A stretch of DNA of 64,000 nucleotides, taken from NCBI RefSeq assembly GCF_963528755.1, contig NZ_CAURXA010000001.1, positions 344,978-408,977 on the forward strand, read 5' to 3'. Of this stretch, positions 43,128 through 53,134 are shown piece after piece (the first letter of the stretch is position 1; the number at the start of each line of letters is the position of its first letter). The notes beneath the pieces were generated by a model. The model was given only the letters and a program-made list of their open reading frames with translations. It made no database searches and had not been told where the DNA came from. The DNA comes from Selenomonas sp963528755. GTDB lineage: Bacteria > Bacillota > Negativicutes > Selenomonadales > Selenomonadaceae. The translations under genes were made by a program, and so were the position numbers.

Positions 43128-44504
43128 TTATGCACATTTTCGTAGTTTTTGCGACAACAGTACAGGAAGCTCTTTCAAGAAGCCTTGCAGCTGTTCATGG
43201 ATCTCCCCTTCATCCAGCATGGGCTTCTCTTGGAGTCGTTCAACAAACAGCAGCAAAAGGAGGCGCATGGCTTCCACGAAGCACACATCCGGCAACTCAT
43301 CCACAGATAGGTAGAACAGCTTCCCCAGACTTCGTGCATCCTTGCACTCGCGCTGCTCCAGTGCCAGGAACATGTACCGCGTGAACACGATGGAGACATG
43401 CGCTGTCATCGCGTCATACGAAAGAGAGCGGCAGTCCTTCTCCAAGCGCAGGAAACTCTTGCACACCTTGAAGAACACCTCGATGCCCCAGCGCTTGCCG
43501 TAGATGCGGATGACTTCTTCCGCCGTGAGGCTCATGTCCGTCGTCACCAATACCAGCCAGTCCTTCCGATGGTTGCGGTTGCGGACAAAGACAAGGCGCA
43601 CGGGGAGAGATTCTTCGCCCTTGACGACAGCGGCTTCCACACTCAGCAGATACTTCGAGCGGCCACGCCGCTTTCGGTGTTGCTTGTAGATCGCCTTCAC
43701 ATCCTGCAGGCATCCTTGATGGATGTAGTGTATCTTTTCCGTCTTCTTTGCCATGGCGACCACATCGTAGCCAAGACCGTGAATCTTCAGGAGCGATGCC
43801 GGGGAGCAGAACCATGTGTCGAACAGGACGTGGCGCACTGGGATAGCGGCAGCCTTCGCTTCCTGTAGGAGCTGCAGCATCACCTCGGTTGCCTTCTGCT
43901 GGGCAAGTTTTCGCTGCTTGCCGCCATTGGAACGAGCGTCCACTTTCCGTGACGCCTCACGGAGGCGATTCTTCGTATTCTCGGTAGAGAGCAGCGTATG
44001 GCTGACAGGCAGAAGCGTATTGCCATCCGACCAGCAGAGCGTGAGCATGCGGAAGCCGTAGGAGAACTCCTTCTTGGCATGATCGTAGAGGCGGGCGAGA
44101 AGCTCCACCTTTTTGGAGCGGGCGCGATGGTAGATGGAATCGTCAAGGATGAGCACGTTGATGCGATCCGCATGAGTCAGGGGAGCGAGCGTGTCATGGA
44201 TGATGGCGGCGGCAAGCTCTGTCGTGAATCTGCGCCAGTGGATCCGGCAAGAGTTCATGAAGCGGTAGAACGTATCCTTGCCGAAAGGCATGGCGGCGCT
44301 TTGGAGATGCATTTGCGTGCAGACGGAACGCTGCTGGAACACCATGCGGAAAACCAGCAGGAAGATACTGAGGACAGGGACGCCGCGAAGCTTGTACGCA
44401 TTTGTCGCACGGAGAATGCGAACGACTTGATAGCGACGGAAAAAGACCTGCATTTTCTTAGAAAGCAGTTCCTCGTCTTGGTGGTTTTGTGTTATACTGT
44501 TCAT
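43128..44504 (-). CDS. IS4-family transposase
   Basis: About 458 residues with an uninterrupted frame. DDE residues: NVLILDDSIYHRARSKKVEL (Asp), RHVLFDTWFCSP (Asp), and the IS4 signature IYGKRWGIEVFFKVCKSFL (Y-x2-R-x6-E-type block). The start is ATG 44504 (NSITQNHQDEE), with an upstream in-frame ATG at 44519. The DNA beyond its start is an IS30 transposase fragment, and a broken copy of the same junction lies at 38127-38735. I cannot define its terminal repeats with certainty. Confidence 0.88.
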   Translation of the reverse strand: MNSITQNHQDEELLSKKMQVFFRRYQVVRILRATNAYKLRGVPVLSIFLLVFRMVFQQRSVCTQMHLQSAAMPFGKDTFYRFMNSCRIHWRRFTTELAAAIIHDTLAPLTHADRINVLILDDSIYHRARSKKVELLARLYDHAKKEFSYGFRMLTLCWSDGNTLLPVSHTLLSTENTKNRLREASRKVDARSNGGKQRKLAQQKATEVMLQLLQEAKAAAIPVRHVLFDTWFCSPASLLKIHGLGYDVVAMAKKTEKIHYIHQGCLQDVKAIYKQHRKRRGRSKYLLSVEAAVVKGEESLPVRLVFVRNRNHRKDWLVLVTTDMSLTAEEVIRIYGKRWGIEVFFKVCKSFLRLEKDCRSLSYDAMTAHVSIVFTRYMFLALEQRECKDARSLGKLFYLSVDELPDVCFVEAMRLLLLLFVERLQEKPMLDEGEIHEQLQGFLKELPVLLSQKLRKCA

Positions 44505-44532
44505 AGCATGAGCCTCCATTGGATGTTTTTGG

Positions 44533-44646
44533 TTGACACTTAAAATTATACCAAATGGATGTTGCTCATGCTATTTTATTTGCCAAGAAGATAGATATTT
44601 CAAGGGTTACAGAGATTATTCATCTGCGAAGTTTGAGTTGAAAATG
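44533..44646 (+). mobile_element. IS30 transposase scrap beside the IS4 element
   Basis: TTGACACTTAAAATTATACC and on to GCGAAGTTTGAGTTGAAAA match 51861-51970. It encodes the DVAHAILFAKKIDISRV piece and then diverges. Bases 44504-44575 can also fold back, since ATAGCATGAGC faces GCTCATGCTAT. Confidence 0.7.
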
Positions 44647-44854
44647 TAATCGTTCAAAAGTAGGTACAAAATAGCAATCGTTCAATTATGCACACTATCA
44701 TAGAAGATGTTTATATGATGCTTTTGAGTTTCTTTGAATAGCAATAACAGATAGAAATAAATAACAATAAACGCTATTAAACATATTGGAAACCTAAAGA
44801 GAAAGTGATATAATGATATTTGTATAATTGCAACTAAATCGATGGAGGTACAAA

Positions 44855-45049
44855 ATGACAGATTCGATAAATGATAAATGGATAAATATTGATGAAGCCG
44901 CAGAATATCTAGGTGTTAAGCCCGGTACTATCCGTGACTGGATTAGAAAAAATAAAGGCATTCCCGCTCACAAAATTGGAAAGCAGTGGAAATTCAAAGC
45001 ATCTGAAATAGACGCTTGGGTTAAAAGTGGAAAAAGTGCAATTGAATAG
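44855..45049 (+). CDS. Helix-turn-helix (excisionase-type) protein of the RM island
   Basis: 64 residues. WINIDEAAEYLGVKPGTIRD, WIRKNKGIPAHKIGKQWKFK and ASEIDAWVKSG form the HTH_17/MerR-like excisionase fold. The start is ATG 44855 with GGAGGT 5 bp upstream. It lies 11 bp before the adenine methylase gene and could be its control protein. AT-rich. Confidence 0.85.
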   Translation: MTDSINDKWINIDEAAEYLGVKPGTIRDWIRKNKGIPAHKIGKQWKFKASEIDAWVKSGKSAIE

Positions 45050-45060
45050 GAGGTTTTGAT

Positions 45061-46518
45061 ATGGCTGATTTGGGCCAAGTTTTCACGAGGCAAGTTGTTG
45101 CCAAATACATGACATCTCTATTTGATTTACCGAAAGAAGCCGCTGTGTTGGATCCTTGTTTTGGCGCAGGGGCTTTTTTAGAAGCGCTTGAATCTGATGA
45201 ATTTAAAAATGTTACTGGATGTGAAGTTGATACTGCTTTGTATGAAATGCAAAAAAATAAATTCGAAGAATATAAGTTATTAAATCAGGACTTTTTACAA
45301 TTTGAATCTTCAGAGGGTTTTGATGGTATCATTATGAATCCTCCGTATATAAGGCAGGAAAAAATAGATGATTTGCAATACCTTGGGATAACAAAGGAAA
45401 AACTTCGAAAAAATGTAATTTTTAATACTCTTCCTAGTACTGCAAATATGTATATGTATTTTATTTTGAAAGCGATGGATTTATTAAAAATAAATGGGCA
45501 ACTTGTTGTTATATTTCCATCAAGTTGGTTGAATGCCAAGAGCGGTCATCAATTTAAAAAAGCATTACTAAACACAGGAAAAACTGAAAAGGTGATTTAC
45601 TTGCATGGCGATGTTTTTGAGAAAGAGGCTCTTGTAGACGTTGTAATTCTAAAAGTGGTAAAGACAACTGCAGTATTAGACACGATTGAAGAATATCTTG
45701 AAGTTGTAGGTGAAGATATTGAACCGATGCTTTTGAAAAGAGAAGGTATGAGAACTGTATTTGAATGCTCATTTGATAAATTGGCTTCAATTCAGAGAGG
45801 GATGACTACTGGATATAATCAGATGTTCATTAATCCGGACATAAAAGGTAGTGGTGCTCATTTTAAGAAAATTATATCTTCGCCTAAAAGCTTAATTAGT
45901 TACAGTACTGATAATGCAAAATTAGATCAATTACTTGATTGCACTGGTGAAGACTTGTCGGAACAGGTTAAATGTTATTTAGATATCTGGAAGAAAAAAA
46001 TTTTGACTGATGGTAAACCTAAGACATTGTTGGCAAAAATTCAAAATGGGCAGAATTGGTATTCTGTTAGAATAGTGCCAAGTAGGGGAATTATTTTTAG
46101 CTATTTTGTTAGAAACGACATGAAGTTTATTCTCAATGATAGCGAGATGTTTGTGAGGGACAATTTCTATATAATTAGACCTTATGTTGACAAATTATTG
46201 ATGATGGCATTATTGAATAATTATTACACATTTTATCAGCTTGAACATTTTGGAAAAAAATATGGGGCAGGTTTACTGAAATTGCAAAGGTATGACCTAG
46301 AGCGGCTGACATTTCCTTTTGTTGATCAGATGTCAGATGATGACATTATGAAGCTTAAGAACCTTGCACAAAGATTAGTTGGTTCTGGAAATAGTGATTT
46401 GATAGAAGAAATAACGAAAGTGCTGTCCGTTTATAGTGCTGTCGATAATGAAACTATTGAAAAAGATTATAGAGAAATAAAAAAACAACGATTGGAGGGC
46501 ATCATAAATGAAAACTAA
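45061..46518 (+). CDS. N6-adenine DNA methyltransferase (Eco57I-like class)
   Basis: 485 residues. SAM-binding motif I VLDPCFGAGAFL (residues 30-40), acidic CEVD, and the catalytic MNPPY (92-96) define a gamma-class m6A methylase; FILKAMDLLKINGQLVVIFPSSWLNAKSGHQF is also typical. The C-terminal half is probably the target recognition region. It overlaps the downstream cytosine methylase by 11 bp. No nuclease motif is apparent, so it is modification-only or works with the last gene of the cluster. Confidence 0.9.
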   Translation: MADLGQVFTRQVVAKYMTSLFDLPKEAAVLDPCFGAGAFLEALESDEFKNVTGCEVDTALYEMQKNKFEEYKLLNQDFLQFESSEGFDGIIMNPPYIRQEKIDDLQYLGITKEKLRKNVIFNTLPSTANMYMYFILKAMDLLKINGQLVVIFPSSWLNAKSGHQFKKALLNTGKTEKVIYLHGDVFEKEALVDVVILKVVKTTAVLDTIEEYLEVVGEDIEPMLLKREGMRTVFECSFDKLASIQRGMTTGYNQMFINPDIKGSGAHFKKIISSPKSLISYSTDNAKLDQLLDCTGEDLSEQVKCYLDIWKKKILTDGKPKTLLAKIQNGQNWYSVRIVPSRGIIFSYFVRNDMKFILNDSEMFVRDNFYIIRPYVDKLLMMALLNNYYTFYQLEHFGKKYGAGLLKLQRYDLERLTFPFVDQMSDDDIMKLKNLAQRLVGSGNSDLIEEITKVLSVYSAVDNETIEKDYREIKKQRLEGIINEN

Positions 46519-47599
46519 AGTTGTTAGTTTGTTTTCCGGAGGTGGCGGCTTGGATTTGGGGTTTGTGGCTGAAGGGTATGATGTTATTTGGGCAATTGAT
46601 AATAATCCTAATGCAGTTACTACATATAAACAGAATATAGGAAATCATATTATTTGTGATGATATAAATAAAATTGATATGGAGACTATTCCTCATGCTG
46701 ATGTTGTAATTGGTGGACCACCGTGTCAATCCTTTTCTTTAGCAGGAAAACGAAATGTGGAAGACGAAAGAGGACAACTTGTATGGAGATATATACATAT
46801 TATTGAACAGGTAAAGCCGAAGGCTTTTGTGTTTGAAAATGTTACTGGATTATTATCTGCAAAAAACTCAAATGGTGAAAAAATAGTTGAATTACTAAAA
46901 ACTGCATTTAAGGAGATTGGATATAATGTTACGCAACAGGTTATGAATGCAGCAGACTATGGAATTCCACAAAAAAGAAAGAGAGTTATTCTGGTTGGCT
47001 TGAAAAATGGAGAATTTGTTTTTCCAAAACCAACACACAGTGAAGATGGTTTGAAATTAAAGAAATATGTTAGCGTAGAAGAAGCATTAGGAGACTTGCC
47101 ACCAGCTTCCTTCGATGAGAATGGTGTTGTTAAGTTTTTAAACACACCATCAACAGCATATCAAAAAAGTATGCGAAGAGGGGAAATAGTATCTGAACAC
47201 TTTTTTTCACAGATGAGTGAATTGGACAGATATATAGTTAAACATGTTAAACCTGGTGGGAATTATATGGATATACCACCAGAGGTTAATTCTGAAAGAA
47301 TTAGAAGACTGCAACGAGATGGCGGACATACAACTTGTTATGGAAGGATGGATCCATCAAAACCTTCGTATACAATTAATACCTACTTCAATAGACCTAA
47401 TGTAGGATGTAATATCCATTACAAAGAAGATAGATTGATTACTGTAAGAGAGGCTTTGCGCCTACAGTCATTTCCTGATGATTACAAAATAGTTTCAACA
47501 AGTAAGCAAGGAAGAAATCTGATTGTAGGAAATGCGGTACCGCCGTTACTCGCAAAAGTAATAGCGAGTTGCCTTAAAAAATATTTAGAGGAGGACTAA
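46508..47599 (+). CDS. dcm: DNA (cytosine-5)-methyltransferase
   Basis: 363 residues. Motif I SLFSGGGGLDLGF (7-19), motif IV GGPPCQSFSLAG with catalytic Cys73, motif VI FVFENVTGLL (Glu110), motif VIII QKRKRVILVG, and motifs IX-X (RLQSFPDDYK, GNAVPPLLAKVIA) are all present. A variable target-recognition region lies between VIII and IX. It converts cytosine to 5-methylcytosine in a specific but unread sequence. The gene is coupled to its neighbours by overlap and a 4-bp gap. Confidence 0.95.
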   Translation: MKTKVVSLFSGGGGLDLGFVAEGYDVIWAIDNNPNAVTTYKQNIGNHIICDDINKIDMETIPHADVVIGGPPCQSFSLAGKRNVEDERGQLVWRYIHIIEQVKPKAFVFENVTGLLSAKNSNGEKIVELLKTAFKEIGYNVTQQVMNAADYGIPQKRKRVILVGLKNGEFVFPKPTHSEDGLKLKKYVSVEEALGDLPPASFDENGVVKFLNTPSTAYQKSMRRGEIVSEHFFSQMSELDRYIVKHVKPGGNYMDIPPEVNSERIRRLQRDGGHTTCYGRMDPSKPSYTINTYFNRPNVGCNIHYKEDRLITVREALRLQSFPDDYKIVSTSKQGRNLIVGNAVPPLLAKVIASCLKKYLEED

Positions 47600-47603
47600 T
47601 GCT

Positions 47604-50147
47604 ATGTGGATATCATATTCAGATTCAGAAGTAAATTCATTTCATCCCGTATGTGAGAGAGCACTGAATTATGCTTTGAAATTAAAGGGCTTAGACAAGG
47701 ACTATGTTGCAAAACATCATCAGACAACAGGTTCATTAGAAATGGATTATGTTATACAGAATACGAATACAGGAAAATATCTGTGTGTTGTAGAAGTGAA
47801 AAGAACGCCAGCAGATGTACATAGCGCAAGATATCAATTTCAAGCTATGTCATATGTTCAAATGAATGCCGGCCAGAATGAGAAACCATTTTATATTTTG
47901 ACTAATTTGGAATATGTATTTTCTTTTAGGTATGATTCTACTCGTCCAAGAGTATTCCAACAGATGTTAAAACCAGGACTTACGCATATGGGTGACTTTT
48001 CCTCTTATACAGAGCAGGACTTCATAGAAAAATTAGGGGATTTTTTTGCACAACAAATAGATGATTTTTTAAACGACAGATATGATTATCTAGTAACACT
48101 TGAAGATTTTGCAAACCACATGGAAGCAATTAAATCCAATAATAAAAGATGGAAAACTCATTTAGCCGTATTGCTATATGAGTATATTAGAGGTGCATTT
48201 AATGCAGTTAGTAGAAACGAGTTAAAAGATATTAGACTATTTCGAAGCGATGTGAAAAGAATATGTGACGAGGCTGTAAGAGTTAATTTTAAGGATATAT
48301 TTACTTATTCTAATTCGAACTTTGAGAACACTTTTTCTATCAGTGGATCTATGTTGTCCGATATCTATAATTTCGGAGAGCAAAATATTAACGGAAATAC
48401 TATCGCTGGAATACTGCACTCGATTATTTCCTCTGGACATGAACATGAGGGAGAAGTTCCTACGGATTTAGAATTGGCAAGAATTGTTGCTGTGTTGGCA
48501 AAGCACAGTAGCAATAATTTAAAAAATGGGGGTATTATTTGTGATCCAGCGGCGGGCAGTGGAAATTTAATTAATGAGGTAATACCGGAACTTAATCTGA
48601 ATCCAACACAGATTCTGGTGAATGATGTTAATTCAAAATTACTAGAACTCTTGTCAATGAGAATTGGTTTGAATTATCCAAAAATAATTTCTAAGAGGAA
48701 TTCTCCACAGATTTACAATAGAGATATTGCGGATATGGATAAAAGTATATTTAGCGATGTCGAAGTTGTAGTAATGAATCCACCTTTTTGTGCTGGCATT
48801 AATAGCATTCCAAGAAGAAATAAAATATATACAAGGATAAAAAAGCTTACAGGAAATAAGCCTTATACAGATGTAGGACAAATGCCTTTAGAAGCGGCAT
48901 TCTTAGAGATGGTATTAGCTCTAGTGAAAGATGGTACTACAATTGCGTGTGTATTCCCGAAAACTCATTTAATAGGCAGGGGTCCAGAGTCACAGGTGAT
49001 TCGAAGATTACTATTAAATAGTTTTGGCCTTCATACTGTATTTACATATCCAGGTGAAGATATTTTTGACGATGTTACAATGGATACATGCGTCTTAGTA
49101 GGACACGCACATACTAGGAGTGATGAAATAAAAGTAATTTCTAGTTATGATAGGATACCGGATATAGATACGCATCATTTTTATAATAGTTTATCTCAAA
49201 ATATGACTGCATCTTTTTCGCAGATTACACCGGGAATAGTTGGTAAATGCATTAGTTTTGATGAATTGAGGGATTCTATTGATGACGGATGGAGGACTCT
49301 TAATTCTGAAATGGTTGAGGCGATTATATTTGTAGAAGGAAAAATAAAACTCAATACTAAAATAAAGTCATTAGAAGACTGTGAATTTCCAATAAAAAGA
49401 GGTGGAGCCGGAAATTCGGGTGGTAGTGATTTAGTGTTTATTGATAGTAGAGACGATTTTAAACCCTTGCTGGGGCACTTGACCATCAATACTGCTAGTG
49501 GAATGAGAAATGCAGTGTTGAATACTATTGACATAGGAAGAGGAGACAGCGAGTTTTTTGATACATCATTGAATGATGATAATACAGTAGATGAAACTAT
49601 AAGAATATATAACGGACTTCCTGCAAGAAATGGAAGACAGCAACGAAATACCAAGACAAATGATGAGTGGAAAAGAATTTTAAAACGTGAGAGCAACGGC
49701 AGATTTTCTGCGAACTCTGTATTAATTCCACGTGGTATAAGAGTTGTTGGAAAAGTATATTTTTCAAAAAATCCAGTGTTTGTATCTACGAATTTTGTAG
49801 TTTGCTTATTACCTTCTTATGAAGATGCAATACTTATGGCATCGTGGATGAGTACAATATTTTACCAGCTGGTGTGTGAAGTATCTTCTAAAGATCAAGA
49901 AGGAATGAGAAAGATGGAAGTTGCAGATATTCTGAAAACGTACATTCCAGATAAAAATCTGGTCACACAAAATACAATTGATAAGATAAAAAACGAAATA
50001 GATAATATCGATTTTATTGAACTCAAAAATCCTGTGATTAGGGAAGTAGATAAAATATGGGCTGAGGAATTATTCGGAGCAGATAGTAGAGATAGCTTAG
50101 AAGAGGCAAATCGTCTTTTAAGTTATTTGACAAATAAGAGAAATTAA
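47604..50147 (+). CDS. Restriction-modification fusion: nuclease domain plus N6-adenine methylase
   Basis: 847 residues. An N-terminal PD-(D/E)xK-like nuclease domain: MDYV with Asp48, then CVVEVKR with Glu64 and Lys66, and QFQAMSYVQ. A helical linker similar to HsdM follows, then a methylase core with DPAAGSGNL (314-322) and MNPPFCAG (391-398), and a C-terminal target-recognition-like part. This is the layout of type IIG/type I-like single-chain enzymes. It is the only nuclease in the four-gene cluster, so it is probably the restriction component, with the two other methylases protecting host DNA. The frame is intact and AT-rich. Confidence 0.85.
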   Translation: MWISYSDSEVNSFHPVCERALNYALKLKGLDKDYVAKHHQTTGSLEMDYVIQNTNTGKYLCVVEVKRTPADVHSARYQFQAMSYVQMNAGQNEKPFYILTNLEYVFSFRYDSTRPRVFQQMLKPGLTHMGDFSSYTEQDFIEKLGDFFAQQIDDFLNDRYDYLVTLEDFANHMEAIKSNNKRWKTHLAVLLYEYIRGAFNAVSRNELKDIRLFRSDVKRICDEAVRVNFKDIFTYSNSNFENTFSISGSMLSDIYNFGEQNINGNTIAGILHSIISSGHEHEGEVPTDLELARIVAVLAKHSSNNLKNGGIICDPAAGSGNLINEVIPELNLNPTQILVNDVNSKLLELLSMRIGLNYPKIISKRNSPQIYNRDIADMDKSIFSDVEVVVMNPPFCAGINSIPRRNKIYTRIKKLTGNKPYTDVGQMPLEAAFLEMVLALVKDGTTIACVFPKTHLIGRGPESQVIRRLLLNSFGLHTVFTYPGEDIFDDVTMDTCVLVGHAHTRSDEIKVISSYDRIPDIDTHHFYNSLSQNMTASFSQITPGIVGKCISFDELRDSIDDGWRTLNSEMVEAIIFVEGKIKLNTKIKSLEDCEFPIKRGGAGNSGGSDLVFIDSRDDFKPLLGHLTINTASGMRNAVLNTIDIGRGDSEFFDTSLNDDNTVDETIRIYNGLPARNGRQQRNTKTNDEWKRILKRESNGRFSANSVLIPRGIRVVGKVYFSKNPVFVSTNFVVCLLPSYEDAILMASWMSTIFYQLVCEVSSKDQEGMRKMEVADILKTYIPDKNLVTQNTIDKIKNEIDNIDFIELKNPVIREVDKIWAEELFGADSRDSLEEANRLLSYLTNKRN

Positions 50148-50242
50148 GGAAACAAGGGAGTGTATAATAGTTTGTGTAAATGCCAAGTTTGTTGATGTAT
50201 TTCAAGCTCGACTTGAGCATCTACTAGGAGGGCTTTTCCAAC

Positions 50243-50588
50243 ATGGCAAAACGCAAAATGATTCTCACTCCGCCAGATAATATCGCCAAACAAATCATGG
50301 AAACCTACCAACCCCAAGATGCACAGGAAATCCAAGATGTTGTCAAACGCATCTTCGCGCCCATCTTCGAGGCGGCGCTCAAAGGGGAGATGCAAAATCA
50401 TCTCGGCTATGCGCCAACCATGAACGCACGGATTCCAGTGGCAATACTCGCAACGGATACTCCGAAAGACTCTCAAGACGACCTTGGAAGAAGTCCCCAT
50501 CCACATGCCCCGTGACCGTCAAGGCTCCTTCGAGCCGCAGATCGTCAAGAAGCACCAGCGTGATGTCTCTTCCATTGAAGGCAAGGTT
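50243..50588 (+). pseudogene. IS256-family transposase, 5' fragment
   Basis: Begins KRKMILTPPDNIAKQIMETY, EIQDVVKRIFAPIFEAALKG and EMQNHLGYAP, then two frameshifts near 50435 and 50475, continuing as VPIHMPRDRQGSFEPQIVKK and DVSSIEGKV. It is cut at 50589 by an IS3 element. The 80 bp upstream resemble an IS256 terminal repeat region. Confidence 0.82.
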
Positions 50589-51857
50589 TGTTGTGGCAAA
50601 CTGAAGTTGTAACAGAGGTGTCTAAAGAAAAACATCGAATGAAAGGAGATTTGATTCTTGTCACAACAACACTATGAACCAGAATTCAAGCAACAGATTG
50701 TCCGTCTTCATATCGAAGAGGAACGCACATACCGAAGCCTAACGGCAGAGTATGGAGTTTCCAAAGCAAGCATCTGCAAATGGTGCAAAGAATTCAGCGA
50801 AGAATGCCAGCAAAACGCCTCAAAAAACCAACCGCCCAGAATGATCTGGAGCTTATGAAGAAGAACCGTCGCTTACGCGAAAAACTTGCAGAAGCGCGAA
50901 AAGAAAACCTTTTTCTAAAAAAAGCGGCGGCATTCTTCGCAAAGGGAATCGACGAGAGGCATATCGATTCATCGATGAACATCGGAATCTGTTCGGCGTC
51001 CGGTGGTTGCTGCGACGTTTGGAAATTTATCCGAATGCTTATTACAATTACCGAAAGCACAGACGCGCAAAAGCGATCGCCCAAAAACGGGATATCCTGC
51101 ATCAAATTCAAACCATATATCATGAAACCAACGGCGTTGTCGAATATCGCAGGAGGCGGATTTATTTGGTACGCAAGGGCATCGATCTTTCTGCCCTCAC
51201 AGTTCATAAGTATATGAATACGGAACTGGGGCTGCGCTCCATTGTGCGACGAAAAGCTCCGAGATATCAAGGGGGCACGCAACATAAGAAGTCCGAAAAT
51301 CTGCTCAAGCAAGATTTTACAGCACCACAAATCAATCAAAAATGGGCGACAGATTTCACCTATTTATTTCTCCACGGAGGCGATGTTCGATATAACTGTA
51401 CGATTATTGACCTACATGACCGCAGCGTTGTCGCAAGCCTGACGGATCGGCATATGACGAGTGCCTTGGCACTCCGAACGCTTGGCAAAGCACTTAGTGG
51501 TCAACGCAAGAAAATCAAAGGTCTGATTCTTCATAGCGATCAGGGCAGCCCGTACACATCGAAGGCGTTCACCGACTTTTGCGAGGAACATGACCTGACG
51601 CAAAGCATGAGCAAGGCTGGATGACCGTATGATAATGCCCCTATGGAGCGCTATTTCAATACGCTGAAGAACGAAGAAATTTATCTTCATGAGTATCGAG
51701 ATGAGGAATCTCTCTATCGCGCAGTGGAGCATTTTGCTTATACCACATACAACCATGTACGACCGCATTCTTATAACGGCTATCGCACGCCATTCGAAGC
51801 GAGGTATTCGACATAAGTTGATTGGACACTCGTGTTACAAAAACGCTTGACCACAAC
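50589..51857. mobile_element. IS3-family insertion sequence (IS150-like)
   Basis: About 1.27 kb, starting TGTTGTGG (50589) and ending CCACAACA (51857), with further matching bases inward (TTGTAACA and TGTTACAA). It interrupts IS256 on the left and abuts an IS30 fragment on the right. Confidence 0.78.
50658..51816 (+). pseudogene. IS3-family transposase OrfA/OrfB, broken
   Basis: OrfA: EPEFKQQIVRLHIEEERTYR, SICKWCKEFSEE, then a frameshift near 50820, continuing MKKNRRLREKLAEARKENLF. OrfB is reached through the slippery run AAAAAAAG near 50920, typical of programmed -1 frameshifting: RRLEIYPNAYYNYRKHRR, WATDFTYLFLHGG (Asp), LILHSDQGSPYTSKAF (Asp). A TGA at 51622-51624 replaces a codon that is normally Cys in SKAGCPYDNAPME, and the frame then continues to ARYST. 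Two lesions make it inactive. Confidence 0.85.
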
Positions 51858-51882
51858 AGTTTGACACTTAAAATTATACCAA

Positions 51883-52251
51883 ATGGATGTTGCTCATGCT
51901 ATTTTATTTGCCAAGACGATAGATATTTCAAGGGTTACAGCAGATTATTTATCTGCGAAGTTTGAATTTAAAAGCATTACGGCAGACAATGGTTCAGAGT
52001 TTTTGGATGGTAAAGGGCTGCAAAAGGCAGCCAAGTGCGATGAAGTGTACTACGCTCATCCGTTCAGTAGTTGGGAGCGCGGGAGCAACGAGAACGGGAA
52101 CCGTATTCTGCGCAGATTTTTGCCGAAAGGAACGGATTTCAGCACGCTGAAACCAAGAGAGCTGAAACGGATCGAAGATTGGGTAAACAACTATCCGCGC
52201 AAAATCTTCGGTTATAAGACTGCAAATGATATGTATGCTGCGGCTGCATAA
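51883..52251 (+). pseudogene. IS30-family transposase, C-terminal third
   Basis: 122 residues: SITADNGSEFLDGKGLQ (Asp), YYAHPFSSWERGSNENGNRI (Glu), FLPKGTDFSTLKPRELKRIE, then the end at AAAA and TAA. The first Asp and the helix-turn-helix part are missing. The next 50 bp are the element's terminal region and recur alone at 18728-18786. Confidence 0.85.
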
Positions 52252-52424
52252 GATACCAAAGTTTGGCAGAACGATGCGACAATTAAACTTGCAATATTCC
52301 CATTCATATTGGGTACAAAGTAAGAGTTGCAATTGTTTGTGAGGTTGAATATACTAATGGAGGGTGTAGCGGATAGCTTACTAGTGCAACTTGAATTACA
52401 ATTTGAAAACTAAGGGGTATTGAA

Positions 52425-52931
52425 GTGCGAAAGCTATATGTTGGAATTACAAATGATGAATGGTTTTATAACTTGAGAGATATCTCCCCTGAAGTCGTTA
52501 ATTTTTGGACTCCGGGAGCAAAAAAATTTAAAGCACTGTGCAAGGGAGAATGGTTTCTTTTTAAGTTACATGCACCACAAAATCACATCGTAGGCGGTGG
52601 GAAATTTGATTTTTTCTCAGTTATGTCACTAGAGAATGCATGGAAAAAATATTCAATTCAAAATGGTGTATACGCTTTGCAAGACTTAACATCAAAAGTG
52701 CGAGCTTATCGAAAAAATACTGGGGGAGATTTGGAGGGAAATACCATTGGATGCATTCTCTTAAAAGATGTCATTTTTCTCGCTGAAAGAGATTGGTTTC
52801 TACCTCCTGCGGATTGGAGTCGCTGTATCGTACGCGGAAAAACATATGCAATAGATTCTGAAAGTGGAAATTATATTTTTGAAAACTTTATAAAAGGAAT
52901 GAACAGGCTGGCATCGAAAAAAACGCCTTAA
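52425..52931 (+). CDS. EVE/PUA-like protein related to the N-terminus of HNH restriction endonucleases
   Basis: 168 residues. YVGITNDEWFYNLRDISPE, VNFWTPGAKKFKALCKGEWF, LFKLHAPQNHIVGGGKFDFF and the late IGCILLKDVIFLAERDWFLP match the N-terminal modified-base-reader-like domain of a family of HNH endonucleases that are usually about 300 residues. The HNH part is absent, so it is either a stand-alone reader or a truncated enzyme; the stop follows a normal-looking end. The start is GTG with AAGGGG upstream. AT-rich, close to the RM island. Confidence 0.65.
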   Translation: MRKLYVGITNDEWFYNLRDISPEVVNFWTPGAKKFKALCKGEWFLFKLHAPQNHIVGGGKFDFFSVMSLENAWKKYSIQNGVYALQDLTSKVRAYRKNTGGDLEGNTIGCILLKDVIFLAERDWFLPPADWSRCIVRGKTYAIDSESGNYIFENFIKGMNRLASKKTP

Positions 52932-53028
52932 CGCCTATGGTCTGTATGTCCATTTATTATATCAAAGGGACTGCTCCCTATTAAGCGGACAAGAAAATAA
53001 CCCCTTGTCGTAGAATTACGCTGATTTA

Positions 53029-53066
53029 TGGGGCTGTCGCACATGATGTATGTGCGACAGCCCTAC
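53029..53066. terminator. Large hairpin between convergent genes
   Basis: GGGCTGTCGCACAT pairs with ATGTGCGACAGCCC around a 5-base loop. Only a weak T-tract follows on either side, so the terminator role is tentative. Confidence 0.55.
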
Positions 53067-53134
53067 TTCTGTTGTATATATTTCTTATTTGGTTCTTATT
53101 CTCGGTCTAATGCTTTCCAATGCCTTCATTTCTG

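Noticed and set aside
53029..53066. Hairpin as an attachment site of the second prophage
   Set aside because: No matching copy is visible in the window and no integrase lies beside it; a terminator-like role is at least as likely.
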